Source: Talaromyces rugulosus
Taxonomy: Eukaryota; Ascomycota; Eurotiomycetes; Eurotiales; Trichocomaceae
Reading direction: 5' to 3'
DNA length: 64,000 bases
Assembly: GCF_013368755.1 (NCBI RefSeq)
Contig: NC_049566.1
Location: 3,100,001-3,164,000 of the forward strand
Shown here: piece by piece, positions 33,699 to 45,565 of the stretch
How positions within the stretch are numbered: the stretch's first letter is position 1
Layout of the letters: the number at the start of each line of letters is the position of its first letter
Translations under genes and position numbers: made by a program
Notes under the pieces: generated by a model
What the model was told of the DNA's origin: nothing
The model's database searches: none
Seen by the model: only the letters and a program-made list of their open reading frames with translations

Positions 33699-33824
33699 GC
33701 CCGATTATTTCAATTGGTTAGAATGTCAGCCTTTTAAGAATTGAAGCAAAAGCCCCCACCTGTTGCAGGAGGGATGCTCCAGCTGTATAGCTGAAAGCTG
33801 CGAGTTCGAGCCTCGCATCGGGCT
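33699..33824 (+). tRNA. tRNA-Lys (UUU anticodon) with an intron of about 53 nt
   Basis: The 5' acceptor strand GCCCGAT pairs with ATCGGGC at 33817-33823, followed by discriminator T. The T arm is GCGAG-TTCGAGC-CTCGC. The anticodon stem is TCAGC/GCTGA, with loop CTTTTAA giving anticodon TTT. The intron interrupts the loop one base 3' of the anticodon, the standard position, and ends before AGCTGA. The D stem (TTTC/GAAT) has one mismatch. A Pol III terminator TTTT follows at about 33829. Mature length is 73 nt before CCA. Confidence 0.9.
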
Positions 33825-34320
33825 GTGGTTTTCCACTAATTTTTTTGCTGCAGCCTCACAGGTAGCTCGCCAGAAATTTTACCTTCCCTCTAGCTGAGCC
33901 GCCATCGGGACCAGGACGTTGTGACCTCCACCACCCACTTGCGACCTCCATCCTCGCCCATCAGTATCCTCCTCGCCCATCCGCCGTGCGTTTGAGGAGC
34001 ATTCGTTCCTTTCTTTTTTGTTTTCTTTTTTTCAAGCCCTGCCCTGTGGTGAGTGCCCCATCCTCTACAGAGCATCGTGGCTGGTGTCGTGCAAAACCAC
34101 GCAAACGTCCCGCAAAAACTGACCTCATCTCCGCAATCGCCCAGCACCCAGTCATCCATCCTCAAGCGCATAACACAACACTCCAGCCCTTAATTGCCTT
34201 GCGCGCAGCATGGCGACGTAGGCGACTGGACCATCTAGCTCCCAATCTGTTGGCTGTTGGCTGTTTCTCGTTTCGCATGGCTTCAGTTCCAGCAAGGCAA
34301 CCAACACCACCTGCCTGGAC
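33825..34320. other. Upstream region of the deubiquitinase gene
   Basis: Pyrimidine-rich 5' region. A short frame starting ATGGCTTCAGTTCCAGC at about 34278 overlaps the chosen start and could be an upstream ORF. No other gene is seen. Confidence 0.45.
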
Positions 34321-37238
34321 ATGATAAACCATCATCTGCCTGCGATGCCCCATGGGCAGTCGCCCATGCCGCCTCCTCCTCCTCAGCGGCGACAGCATGA
34401 TATGCATTACTCCCCGGCGCCACCCAATATGCGCTCTCCTCCAGCGTACATGAACTACCACCCCCCTCCTGTCAACGGCCATATGCCGCCTTATGCACAG
34501 CATTACCCACCGGCATGGTATAACGCCTATCCACAGATGCATCCGCCTCCACCTGGTGTGAACATGCCGCCAGGCCCTCCCCACCGTCAATACCAGCCCC
34601 CGTACCCCCATGCCCCATTGATTGTCTCGTCTTATCAACAACATACACAGCCAGTCATGGCCCCTATCCATGCACCTTTGAATGCATATCCTCCTCAGCC
34701 GAGGTCAGCAGCTTCGACGCCTATACAGTCTGCCATGTCTCCTCCGCCTGCTGTTCAAATGCCTCTTCAGGCTCAGGAGCGTCCACCATCCGCTTTACAG
34801 TCTGCCATGTCAACTCCCAGCGCGGCTGTTCCATCTCCTCCTATCCCAGAAGCTCCTAAAACACCTTTGCATATTCAAAAACCATTCCGTGCACCAGTAA
34901 GTTGAATAATCTTGTGTGGTTTGATGAATTTTTTTTTCTGTCTTAAATGTTAAACGTTTCGCAGTTACCGTGGCTCTCTGTACCCGATGAACCCTTTCCT
35001 CCTCGTGCACCCCATAAGCGTGGCCCTGGTCGTTCTTTACAAATGTCAGATGCTTGGGTCGAGTTCCCCGTCAATATAAATCAACAAAAAACGGCCACCG
35101 AGTCTGAAGAGGGTCAGTTGCCAGTGCAAACAGCGCCTATATACATGCCTGGCCCTTCAGAGCCACAGACCCCAGTTACTTCGCATGCCCCATCAGAGTC
35201 CGACTCGACTCACCCTACTACACCATCTTCAACCGCGACGCCGCAGTTAGCTTCTCGTTCTAGAGGTCAACCTCAGACTCCTTCACAGCCTGCTAAACAG
35301 ACAGGACCATTACTTCCGGTGGTGCCTATTCTCCCACAAGGCTCTACTGCTAAAAAGACATCGGTTCCTGGAAAGCAAACTGATATAGCAGTTGCTCAAC
35401 CCACAGCTGAAACGGTTGCTACGAGTACACAGGAGGAAACCGAGGAGTCGACCTCTGAAAAACTAGCAACACCGCCACAAACAGCCCCAAAGTCGTGGGC
35501 TGATCTAGTTCGTTCCAAGGGCCAGTCTCGTGCCTCCAACGTTGCACCTGACGTTTCAGTGGAAATAGGAAACTTGCAGCTCTCTCGGAGCGAATCCATA
35601 GGTGATGTTTTGCATAACCTTGGTTCCGATGTTGAACAGTACGGGGAGAAGATATCTTTTCTCGAACCGAGGGGCCTTGTTAACACAGGAAACATGTGTT
35701 ATATGAACTCTGTAAGACAAATGGCCCTTTTCTATATTTCAAAATGCTAATCTCATAGTAGGTGCTTCAAATATTGGCTTTTTGCGTGCCTTTTTACCAA
35801 TTTCTCGACCATGTCGGGCGTCGCGCGGCGCACAGTTTCAAGAGCAACGTTCCGCTCATTGATTCAACGTAAGTAAACTAGATTATAAGCGAACTTTGTA
35901 AAAGTCTAACGACGAATGTTTTTAGAATAATGTTTATGCGGGAATTTCGAGTGATCGATGCAGCTGTCTCTGAGGATTTGCTACGCATGCGGCTCAAACA
36001 CAAGGAACTTGAAGAGTATGGCAGTGCATTCACACCAGAGTTCGTTTATGAAGTGATACGCGAACTTCCACGCTTCCGAGATATGACGGTGAGTTCTTCC
36101 ATTACGACCTGAAGCTCGGCTCTGCTGACACGAATGATTTTAGCGTGGTCACCAACAGGATGCCCAAGAATTCCTGGGCTTCTTCTTGGAAGAACTCCAT
36201 GAAGAATGCGCCCAAGCATTGCAGAGCGGCAGCGGTGCCGGCACAGAGCAGTCCGCCACGACAGCGGCCGAAAAGGCTTCAACGGATTCAGGAGCTGATG
36301 GATGGCTGGAGGTTGGCCATAAACAAAAGGCTGCTATCACACGGTCGTCTGGTGACATCAATTTCGAGTCACCAATCACCAAGATCTTTGGAGGAAAGAT
36401 TCGGTCGGAATTGAAGGTCCCTGGGAATAAGAACTCGGTGACCCTGGAACCATACCAACCCTTACAACTTGACATTGGATCTCCGGAAGTCAACAATATT
36501 ATCGATGCATTGAAAGGGCTTACCAAGCCTGAAACAATCCACGGCGATTTCAACTCCCCGAGAGGCGCCAAAGTTTCTGCCACGAAACAAGTCTTTATCG
36601 AAACATTGCCGCCTGTTCTTATTCTCCACCTGAAGCGGTTTCAATATGATAGCGTCACTCGGGGCACACAAAAGATTTGGAAAAAGGTTGGATATCCTCT
36701 AGAGCTAGAGGTTCCACGCGAAGTTTTCCCTCCTAACCGCCGCAATGCCATGGCTATTCATGGCGGGCTTCCCAAATACCGACTGATTGGTGTCATCTAC
36801 CACCACGGAAAGAACGCTAGCGGCGGACACTATACTGTAGATGTGCGACGTCAGGATGGCCGCGAATGGATCCGCATGGACGATACCGTTATTCGCCGCG
36901 TGCGCAGCGAAGATGTCGCTGAAGCAGGGAGTGAAGAAGACCCTAAAGTTCTCGCGGCTGCGCTGGAACAACACAAACGGGACCGTAACCCGAACATGTT
37001 CGAACAGATCGATCAACAAGACCGGGTGGATGATGAGAAGGGCTGGAGTCAAGTCAATGCAACTGGACCGGGTGGGCATGCAAGCAAAAAGTCCATCAAT
37101 GCTGCTGCCCCCAATGGCGTCTCGTCTCCCTCGACCTCGGGCAATTCTCCTGGCTCCAGAACGCCAATTGGGAGATATGGCACTCGCGACAACAAAGTTG
37201 CCTATCTCCTATTCTACCAGCGCATCACTTCGCCTTGA
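34321..37238 (+). CDS. Ubiquitin-specific protease, Ubp3/USP10 type, five exons, 895 aa
   Basis: Exons: 34321-34896, 34965-35711, 35762-35868, 35926-36088, 36144-37238 (896 codons). The first about 400 residues are disordered, rich in Pro, Tyr, His and Ser. A short motif, SWADLVRSKGQSR, precedes the peptidase. The catalytic Cys box is GLVNTGNMCYMNSVLQILAFC (Cys437), split by intron 2 after NS. RGHQQDAQEFLGFFLEELHEE is the QDAxEF box, and the His box is NASGGHYTVDVRR (His760), with GREWIRMDD following. Yeast Ubp3 with Bre5, and USP10 with G3BP, deubiquitinate COPII and ribosomal proteins; the same role here is by homology. The N-terminal start is uncertain because only low-complexity sequence surrounds it. 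The C-terminus ends VAYLLFYQRI, normal for the family. Confidence 0.9.
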
Positions 37239-38690
37239 TGTTGAATCATTTTTTCATACTCTTCAGTCACGTTTGGCCTGTTCCCTCGACACATGCATCT
37301 TCGGTATCTTCGGTGTCTTCTTCATGGCGGATGGATTTTTTTGGCCGTTGTGGTTATGACCTCGCCGATCTCCGCCCTTTGTATTCACAATATTTAATAT
37401 ATGAACGAGACATATTTCGCACATCAAGTCTCGGAAATTCTGACAGGCATCGGCGGATGTACATAGGGTGGGCATTTTTAATATTTCATTTTAACGACAC
37501 TAATCTTGTCTACGAGCCCATGATTTTCTGTTTGATCTTCCATTGCGGTTTCACTGATCAATAATTCGAGGCTCTCCCCATTGCAAGATTTTCTCATTTA
37601 TTTGTCTGGTTTCATTTTCACCTTGCGTGTGCGTTTGACCAAGCTTGCATCTGCGGGCCTCGCTATACCATTTTATATCTCATCGACATGCCTATTATAT
37701 CCCTTTCTTACTTAACATTTCGATTTTCTTGACTGGACATTGGCGCTCATCTATTGCGGGTACTCACGGCGGACTGGCATCAATAGCGGAGGGACATATA
37801 TTATCCTGTATTTCCATTTTCAGAACAGAACACAAGATCCGACAGATGCAGCAGTGTGGCGAGGGTCAGGCTGGAGCAGTGGGAAGGCGGAATGATGGTT
37901 TCTTTCTTTCTTTGTCATTGGAGGAAATGACGATGTATGGACTCTTATTTACTTTGCTGGCATTTTCTTCTTTGGGAGAATTCGATTTCTAGCCTTTCGA
38001 TGATGTGTACTTATCCTTGTTTAACATCTCTGGTTGTCGAGAAGAACTACGTGGTCTTGACCGACTCGAGTTTGCCTTTGGTCTGTATGGGACTGGCTGA
38101 CTGGTCTCGTGCCTCTATAGCTTTGAAGACACCAAAAGTCTTCTTTTCCAAGTTCTATCCATGTTGTAGCGTAACTATACAGTAGCAGTAGCAATTCTCA
38201 CTCGAAATAACCGATGTTTCCCACATTCCCCTCCTACACAAGTCAGGCTCTGCCCCTCCCTGATGTTGAGTCGTGATCTCCAGCATTGAGGGGAGAGACC
38301 GAGAGGGGGGGGTGGACAGCCAATCACCGACCTTCCTCTTCCTACCTGCAGCACCTCCCTCGTTCTCCCGCCGGCCTTTCTCCCTCACTCAACAAGCCCT
38401 GGCGCCCAAGATCGAACAAATGCAGTGATTTATTTATTTATTTTTCTTTTTACCTTCCAAAAACAAGAACGACCGCCGCGCTGTTGCTGTCGTCGTCGTT
38501 TTCATCCGCCGCTGTACTGCAACGGAGGATTCCCCTCAGTCTGCAGCAGCTGGTTCGACCACTGGAAGAAAGAAGCACCGCCAGCAGCAACAAGAGAAGC
38601 TTTCACCATACCAACTGCGCTGAGTTTTTGTGTTACTCAATTACACGCTCGAATCTCTGTCTCGTGTCTCCTCTTACAACATACACCGTC
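37239..38690. other. Intergenic, 1.45 kb
   Basis: Contains the 3' UTR of the deubiquitinase gene and the promoter/5' UTR of RNase H1, with C/T-rich and TTTA-repeat tracts at 38426-38450. No gene is recognised. Confidence 0.45.
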
Positions 38691-40093
38691 ATGAATAATA
38701 ATAATAATACTTCTACAACCACGCCCTCCCCAAGCCCGGGCCCAACACCAACCGATGATGTGATTTTCGCGCGAACGGTAACAAAGACTGCTGCTGGAGT
38801 CAAGCGAAAAAGAGGACCGACTGCAAAATACTATGCTGTGAAGAGGGGCTTTATCCCAGGAGTGTACTTTAATTGGAATGACTGTCTTGCTCAGGTTACG
38901 GGTTTCAAAAATGCAGACTGTAAGTTTATCTCACTCTCTTTTCTCAAAATATAGAAACAGTGCCCAACTAATTTTTTTCTTTCTTCTTTTTTCTTTTTGG
39001 GCAGTCAAAACATTTCCTTCGATTGACCAGGCCAATTCGTTTATCAAGGGCGAGAAAATCAATATTGACACCAAGAACGGCGAGGAGCCAACACGATTCT
39101 ATGGCGTGCAGCGCGGACGAGTTCCCGGTGTTTATTTGGATTGGTCAGAAGCACAAGCTCAGATCATAGGGTTCGTACGACCTAGATTCAAAAAGTTTGA
39201 AAGTCGAAGGGAGGCCGAAGAATTCGTGCAAATAGGACAGAAGGAGGCTGGAAAGGACGCTCCGGCCCCAGCCCCAGTCCCCGGCACGACGGCGACGAAC
39301 CCCAGGGATGAGAAAGGCGAGGAAGTAGCTGCTGGAATTGCACCTCTCCCGCCGAATGCCGAGGATGGATTCGATCCCAACGTTCTGCTTGAGCCTGCTA
39401 CTGGCAAGGTTGTGTACAGAGCTCCGGATCAGAAGAAGGAAACGAAAACACAACCTACGGCGCCTCCGGGAATGCTGCGAATCTATACAGATGGAAGCTC
39501 GCTTGGGAATGGGCACAAAGGTGCACAAGCGGGTGTGGGCGTTTATTTTGGTCCTGGCGATACAAGGTAAGCAGCAAGAAAGCTCTATGTCTATATTGGC
39601 AAAGTTCTCTAACGGTTGACTCCTTGCTCCCAGCAGAAACGTCTCTGAGCCGCTCAAGGGCAGTCGCCAGACAAACCAACGCGCCGAACTGACGGCAATC
39701 CTACGCGCTCTCGAAATTGCACCACGACATCGGCCCGTGACGATTGTCACTGACAGCCGGTATTCCATCGATTGTGTGACTACTTGGTTCCACAAATGGG
39801 TTCGCAACAACTGGCAAACATCAGACAACAGACCGGTAGAGAACAGGGACCTGATCCAGGCAGTCCTGGTCAAGATCAATGAGCGCGAGTCCCTCAAAGT
39901 GACCACCAACTTTGAATGGGTCAAGGGACATAACCGCCATTTCGGGAATGAAGAAGCAGACAAACTCGCTGTGGGTGGCGCACGCAAGGGTGCTGCAGGT
40001 GCTGCAGGTGGTTCTGTAGCTAGTCCAGAGGTTGCAGATGATATTCCGGAGGAACTGGCTGATGAACTTGCTGACGAAGATGACGATATATAA
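38691..40093 (+). CDS. RNH1: Ribonuclease H1 with two hybrid-binding domains, three exons, 416 aa
   Basis: Exons: 38691-38919, 39005-39566, 39634-40093. The third acceptor is a tandem CAGCAG, so using the second AG (exon from 39637) drops one Ser. Two N-terminal HBD (viroplasmin-like) domains are present: KYYAVKRGFIPGVYFNW...QVTGF, split by intron 1, and RFYGVQRGRVPGVYLDW...QIIGF. After an Ala/Pro-rich linker comes the RNase H fold. It has the first catalytic Asp in RIYTDGSS, Glu in NQRAELTAIL, Asp in VTDSRYSID and the late acidic residue in GHNRHFGNEEADKLA. It cleaves RNA in RNA-DNA hybrids in nucleus or mitochondria. The acidic tail (EELADELADEDDDI) is unusual. Two HBDs also occur in yeast Rnh1. 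Confidence 0.93.
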
Positions 40094-40768
40094 TGACTAC
40101 TGATGCCAAGTACCTTTGTGCTGGTGTACTTATTGATCAACGTACTAATTTATCGATCTAAACATACACATGCTGTTAATAAACGTATACTAGGTAGCTT
40201 AGATTGATATGTTAGCTAGTCTATCCACACAATCACAGATGTAGGACACGTTGGTAACCTTCTTTTATTCTCACACTTAACTTTCAATCGTCACTTTTGT
40301 ACATTTCTACTCGAAATGCCATCCTCAATCCAAAAATAATAATCCCGATTTGCCATGTTACACGTGATAGCTGCGCGCAGACGGGACTAGATCGGCTCAG
40401 ATGCACACGTGGGGCGCCCCGCCTGGCCGTCAACAGCCGCCGGTACGATTTTCCCTTGCTAATCACATTATCGATCGTTCGAACCAACCTCAAGATCCCA
40501 GACAACCCACCATTGTGAGAAACCTATACAACTTTGAAGAAAAAAATATTTCTGCAAAAGTGGCGCACTTGAACCCTCCCACGCCCTGTTTTCCCATGAC
40601 CGCAAGCTGGCTGTTACTGCATATTGTGACTAAAATTATGATTCAATAACATTCGCTGTTTATCGATTTTTGCTATATACCTCTAAGAAGCGAGAATCGT
40701 GTTTTATTTTCTTTTATTCTGGAAATCACTTGAAGTTTGGTAATCCTTTGGAGACTCGACTGTCAAAA
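40094..40768. other. Intergenic between RNase H1 and antiporter
   Basis: 3' UTR of RNase H1 and promoter of the antiporter gene. No other gene is recognised. Confidence 0.45.
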
Positions 40769-42750
40769 ATGCCTACCCTCGAGCTTAGCAATTTCAACAT
40801 TGTATGCTCGGTCCTTGGAGGGTTCATCACCCTCTTCGGATTGGTGTCGTACCTGTGCAAGGAACGTTTCTATCTGTCCGAAGCATGTAAGTTTCGTATT
40901 TTTGTAATATCCGAATCGACATGGGCCTGACACATGACCTAGTGATATCAATGTTGGCCGGCACTGCCTTCTCCCCTCATGGCGCAAATTTCATCCGACC
41001 CATGGACTATGCTCTTGGATCCGAGACCAACTTGGAAGCAATCACCATGTACTTTACGCGCCTAGTTCTCGGCGTTCAGCTAGTCCTGGCAGGAGTCCAG
41101 CTACCGGGGCGTTACTTGCAGACTGAATGGAAAAGTCTCTTGTTGCTTCTTGGCCCGGGGATGGCTATTATGTGGATCTCTAGCGGTCTTCTTGTTTGGG
41201 GACTGGTTCCAAAGATATCACTCCTGGAAGCACTGGCAATCGGCGCGTGCGTCACGCCCACCGATCCTGTGCTGTCGAACTCGATTGTCAAGGGTAAATT
41301 CGCTGACAAGAATGTGCCGCGGCCTTTGCAAAGGATTATTGTTGCGGAGTCTGGGGCTAATGATGGGCTGGGTTATCCATTTCTTTTCATTGCCTTGTAT
41401 CTCTTGAAATACACGCAGGGTCCCGGCTTTAGTGGTGGGACTGGCAAGGCAATCGCCCTGTGGGTTTATGAGACCTTGGTCTATGAGATTTTGTTGAGCA
41501 CTGTCTATGGAATTGTGGTCGGTTGGCTATCTATGAAGTTGCTGCATTGGGCGGAGGAAAAGAGATATGTGGATCGGGAGAGTTTCCTTGTTTTTGCAAT
41601 TTCCCTGGGGGTAAGTTTTTGCTAGAGTTAAAGTGTCAAACAATAGCTGACTTGCTAGTTATTCATCATGGGAACTTGCGGTTTGGTCGGGACTGATGAC
41701 CTGCTAGCATGCTTCATAGCTGGGAATGCCTTTACTCACGAGTAAGTCAGCGCGGACATATTGACACAAACAAAACACTGAAATCACCACAGCGACTGGT
41801 TCCGCCAGGAAACTATGGACGACTCTCTTCAGCCCACCGTCGACATGCTTCTCAATCTGGCCATCTTCATGTGGTTCGGCGCCGTGTGCCCTTGGGCTTC
41901 CTTTCTCAAAAACGACATAATACCCATCTATCGACTGGTCGCTCTGGGCATTTTGATCCTGCTATTTCGCCGCCTGCCTGTTGTCTTGGCCATGCACAAG
42001 TATATCCATCAAATCGAGCAGTTCTCGCAGGCCGCCTTTGTCGGGTTTTTTGGGCCTATCGGCGTCGGTGCCATTTTCTACTTGTCCGTCTGCAGACAGT
42101 TCCTGCTTGAAGAAATGATGGTCGATGGGGAGATTCGTGACGATGCAAAGAGGACTGCTGAGGCGGCTTACCTTGTGGTTTGGTTTCTGGTCATTTGCAG
42201 TATTGTAAGTTCTATCCGCTCATATAAAAAGGAAACCCACCCTCTTATATTTTTTTTGTTATAGGTTGTCCACGGCATGAGCGTCCCCCTCGGCAAAGCC
42301 GGCTATCACATTCCGCGCACTATATCCAGTGCTCTCAGCGAGCACGGCCATGAACCAATACGCATACCGAGCAGCAATAACACACACAGCACCGCCACGC
42401 TACCAGTACTGCCAGGGCTGCGGTTTAGTCGTAGTCGAAAGGTAAAACGCGATCAGCAGCAGCATCCGGAGCCTGCGCGTACTGTGTTTCAGATTGGTGG
42501 TGGTGTTAGCACTGCCAATGAAGAGGTGTCTAGTAATATTTCGCTGCAGGATAACGCTGCTGCCGGTCCAAGTGGACAGCAACAGCAGCAAGCAAAACAG
42601 ACTCGGGAACATGCTGTGTTAAATGAAGATGGGGAAGAGGAGCAGCTGCCCCCGATACGAGTGCCGAGTGTTGTGTATGAACCGAGAAGGCCGGTGAGAT
42701 TGTTGGGTGAGGATGGCAGGGTTACGGAGACCCTGAACGCGTCCGACTGA
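40769..42750 (+). CDS. Plasma-membrane Na+(K+)/H+ antiporter, Nha1/Sod2 type, five exons, 588 aa
   Basis: Exons: 40769-40886, 40943-41610, 41659-41741, 41793-42204, 42265-42750 (589 codons). It is a monovalent cation/proton antiporter of the CPA1 family with about 12 membrane helices. Diagnostic blocks are SMLAGTAFSPHGANFIRP, ACVTPTDPVLSNSIVKGKF (the TDP motif) and AESGANDGLGYPFL (the conserved ND pair in the ion-binding site). GTDDLLACFIAGNAFTHDDW and GFFGPIGVGAIFY also fit. It exports Na+ or K+ for salt and pH tolerance in fungi. The cytoplasmic tail is only about 150 residues, Gln/Ser-rich, ending PVRLLGEDGRVTETLNASD. That is shorter than the long tail of budding-yeast Nha1 and closer to S. 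pombe Sod2. A GTGAGG repeat overlaps the stop codon. Confidence 0.93.
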
Positions 42751-42788
42751 GGGTGAGGGTGAGGGTGAGGGTGAGAGTGAGAGTGAGA
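42748..42788 (+). repeat. (GGTGAG)n hexanucleotide repeat over the antiporter stop
   Basis: About four GGTGAG units, then AGTGAG units, begin at the TGA stop codon and run into the 3' UTR. Unit number is likely variable. Confidence 0.85.
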
Positions 42789-43203
42789 CTGGGGATAGTT
42801 ATATATTCGAAGGGCTCCGGTAGAAGGAGTTGGACCGCAAGAGGTGGACTGCAAGAGTTGGAAAAGATTGCTTTGACTGCGTATCAGTATTCAAAGTGAG
42901 GAAGGGGAAAGAAGAAATAGGTGGACAGTTGATATACGTTATGAGGTGATGAAAATTTCTATTCCATTAATAGACAAGACAAGACAAAACATAGAAATAC
43001 ATCAATTGATATACATGCGCCTTTAAGAAAATGCTCCAATACTACATATCTTGTTTACATACCTCCTATACTTCTACCCCTGTATACTGTGTAAGTTAAC
43101 TGTCAGGAAAATCGGTGGAACAGATGCATACCGAGATTTTCTGGTTGACAAAACAGAGAGATGCTTTAGCAACTGCGTATTAGTTATGTTGATAGGCCAT
43201 CAC
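42789..43203. other. Convergent intergenic region
   Basis: 3' UTRs of the antiporter (plus) and transporter (minus) genes, AT-rich. No gene is seen. Confidence 0.45.
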
Positions 43204-45565
43204 TCAAACAATTCTCGACGGACGAGTCTCCATCTCAATATCGACCGAGTCCGTTGGCGACAGAACCTCTTTGTGATGACGATACTCTTTCGCCATCGTC
43301 GTTGTTGATGCCGACGAGCTCGAGACCGGGGATAACGTTGATACAAAAGCCATTGACTTTGCCAATTCAAGATCGGAAGCTCCATGGCCTTGGCCAGCAG
43401 TGTTTCTATTCTCTCCCTTGTCCTTTTCACCCTGCTGCAGATTGTTATCATGGGTATGCGTTTGCAGCTGTAAACAGCTGTCGACACCAGGACCCTGATG
43501 GCGCTTCACCACCCCGGCTGATTGTTCTCGATTGTGCAGATGGCGAACGACCAGCGACATAACAATGAGAAGGACGGACATGCAGGATACAGTAACATAA
43601 CCTTTAAAGTACCGTGGCGCGTCGACTTGCTGCCAAACGATCAGCGGAAGCCAGATTTGGAGAAGGTAGGCGATCTCGTTCATGGCTGCGATTGTGATGG
43701 CGCGTTCTTCGCTATCGCGTTCGCAGACTTCGTTGGCCCAGCTGATAATAATCACTCTTTAGCATCTCTACTCTGTAACATGGATTAAAAGACTCACGCC
43801 ATGCATAGCCCTCCCAAACCATACGATGCTCCGGCGCCAATAAAGCATGTCCATTTCCACCATTTGGGGACATTCCACACAGCCAGCGAGACGTAGCAAA
43901 TAATATTTACAAACTATTTTCATGTCAGATAACAGATCTTTCCATAATTTTTTTTTTTTGCATACTTACTCCTCCGAATACAAGAGGCGGCCACCGGCGA
44001 CCTTTGAGAACCGTGTCGGATAGCCCTAGAAAAGCTAGTTAGCGAGAGCTTTATGGTCTAAACTGTCTCGATTCTTACAGGCGTAAATAATCGTCATAAA
44101 GACTTGCATCGCTGACGTTGTTGTCGCGTAGTTGTTGACCTGGGAGACTGAATATTCTGGATTTTTCGAATTGCGAAGAAATCTATAGTTACTGGTCAGC
44201 ACCAATGCTTCTTCAAAGAGGAAAAAAAAAAAACGACCGTTACATACTGCTGAAACACAGGTTGTGTGTTTGTGATTCCATTATTGAAAGCCCTGCAACT
44301 CTCGTCAGTATACTGGTTCAATATCCGCGGGAACAAACCACTAACACATAAACAATGGACATTAGATAAATGTGCCACGAGGTGAAGATCCGTTTTAGTT
44401 TAGCTTTGGTGTATTTCGATCGCGGCTTTCTTCCCTCGAGTTGCATTCGTAGTTGGGAAAGTTTGATTTCCTGTTTCATTTAGACACGGCCCTGAAAAAA
44501 AAAAAAAAGAAAGGATGAAGTTAAAAAAAATACCTCTTCGCTGAGATACCACGACTTGGTGATCTCAGGCACATCAGGGAGCAAAAAGAACCCAGCTATA
44601 GCCATCGGTAAGGATAAGGATCCATCAATGATATACGCCCTGAGAAACATATCAGTCTATAATGCAACTCGAACCGTGTAGCCACTCGGAACCCATACCA
44701 TTGCCAGCCCTTGTGTCCTCCATACCCTCCCAAGTGGTATACACCACCCATCATATATCCCGAGACCATTTGGCCAACAGCGCTGCAGATTTGAAGAATA
44801 CAAGCCCTCTTTCCGAGCTCATCGCGTCGGTACCAGGAACCGAGTGAATGTTGGATTCCTGGGTAATATCCACTTTCGCAAAGGCCTTTTTGTTTTCTTG
44901 CTGTTAGCTTTTATATAATGTCGATTTTGTGTGAAGGAGGTCTGAGTGTGTACTCACCCACCAAAAACCGGATGATGTAGAATTGGTAAGCGTGGTTGCA
45001 TCTCGACAACGAGAGTGTTAGAACAGACCAGCAGACCTGTTCAAAATCAGTACTTGTCCCTCTCAAATAAATGCACAGTCTGGTAATACCTCCAAGCTTG
45101 GTATCCAATATCTCGGTCGTGCGCGGCTGAGAATGATATTGCTAGGGATCTGTCCTAACATGTATCCCAACGACCATGCCGTCTGAATATAGTTCAGTTG
45201 GTTTTGATATAACCCTAGGTCTTCCTTCCTAATTCACAACATCATAAGCCCATGGTTTCTATCAGTGTATTCTCTTCAAACACGTACATTCCCGAGACGA
45301 AGGCATTGTTGATATTGTACTGATCCACGCTTTTGACAAAATAACCTGAGTGTAGTTGTGTGAGTGAGGGACACAAGTGAATCGTTTAGAAGAGAGAAAA
45401 AAACGTACCTACTGCCCCAAAACATAACAACGCAGCGTCAAGCTTCATGAGCAGTCGTCGTTCGGCAGGAGGTTTGTCAAAGGTATCCCATAGGTAGCTA
45501 ATCCATCTAGGCTTTTTCTTTTCTGGTTGGACTGTATCATGACCCTTGCTGTCGTCGACCGACAT
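43204..45565 (-). CDS. Major facilitator, allantoate/pantothenate permease family, twelve exons, 569 aa
   Basis: Exons: 45565-45409, 45345-45288, 45228-45090, 45036-44958, 44885-44699, 44639-44534, 44470-44346, 44292-44248, 44182-44079, 44025-43970, 43913-43798, 43741-43204 (570 codons, every phase consistent). The start is MSVDDSKGHDTVQPEKKKPRW. Family markers of the Dal5/Fen2/Liz1/Seo1 anion:cation symporters are [45 protein letters not shown], the YYPGIQHSLGSWYRRDELGKR loop and the segment FFLLPDVPEITKSWYLSEEE. The terminal helices (AITIAAMNEIAYLLQIWLPLIVW) are followed by a long Gln/Ser/Thr-rich cytoplasmic tail with HTHDNN and SSSSASTTT. It probably imports a small carboxylated nutrient such as pantothenate, a vitamin or an allantoate-like compound. 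The substrate cannot be assigned from sequence alone. Confidence 0.92.
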
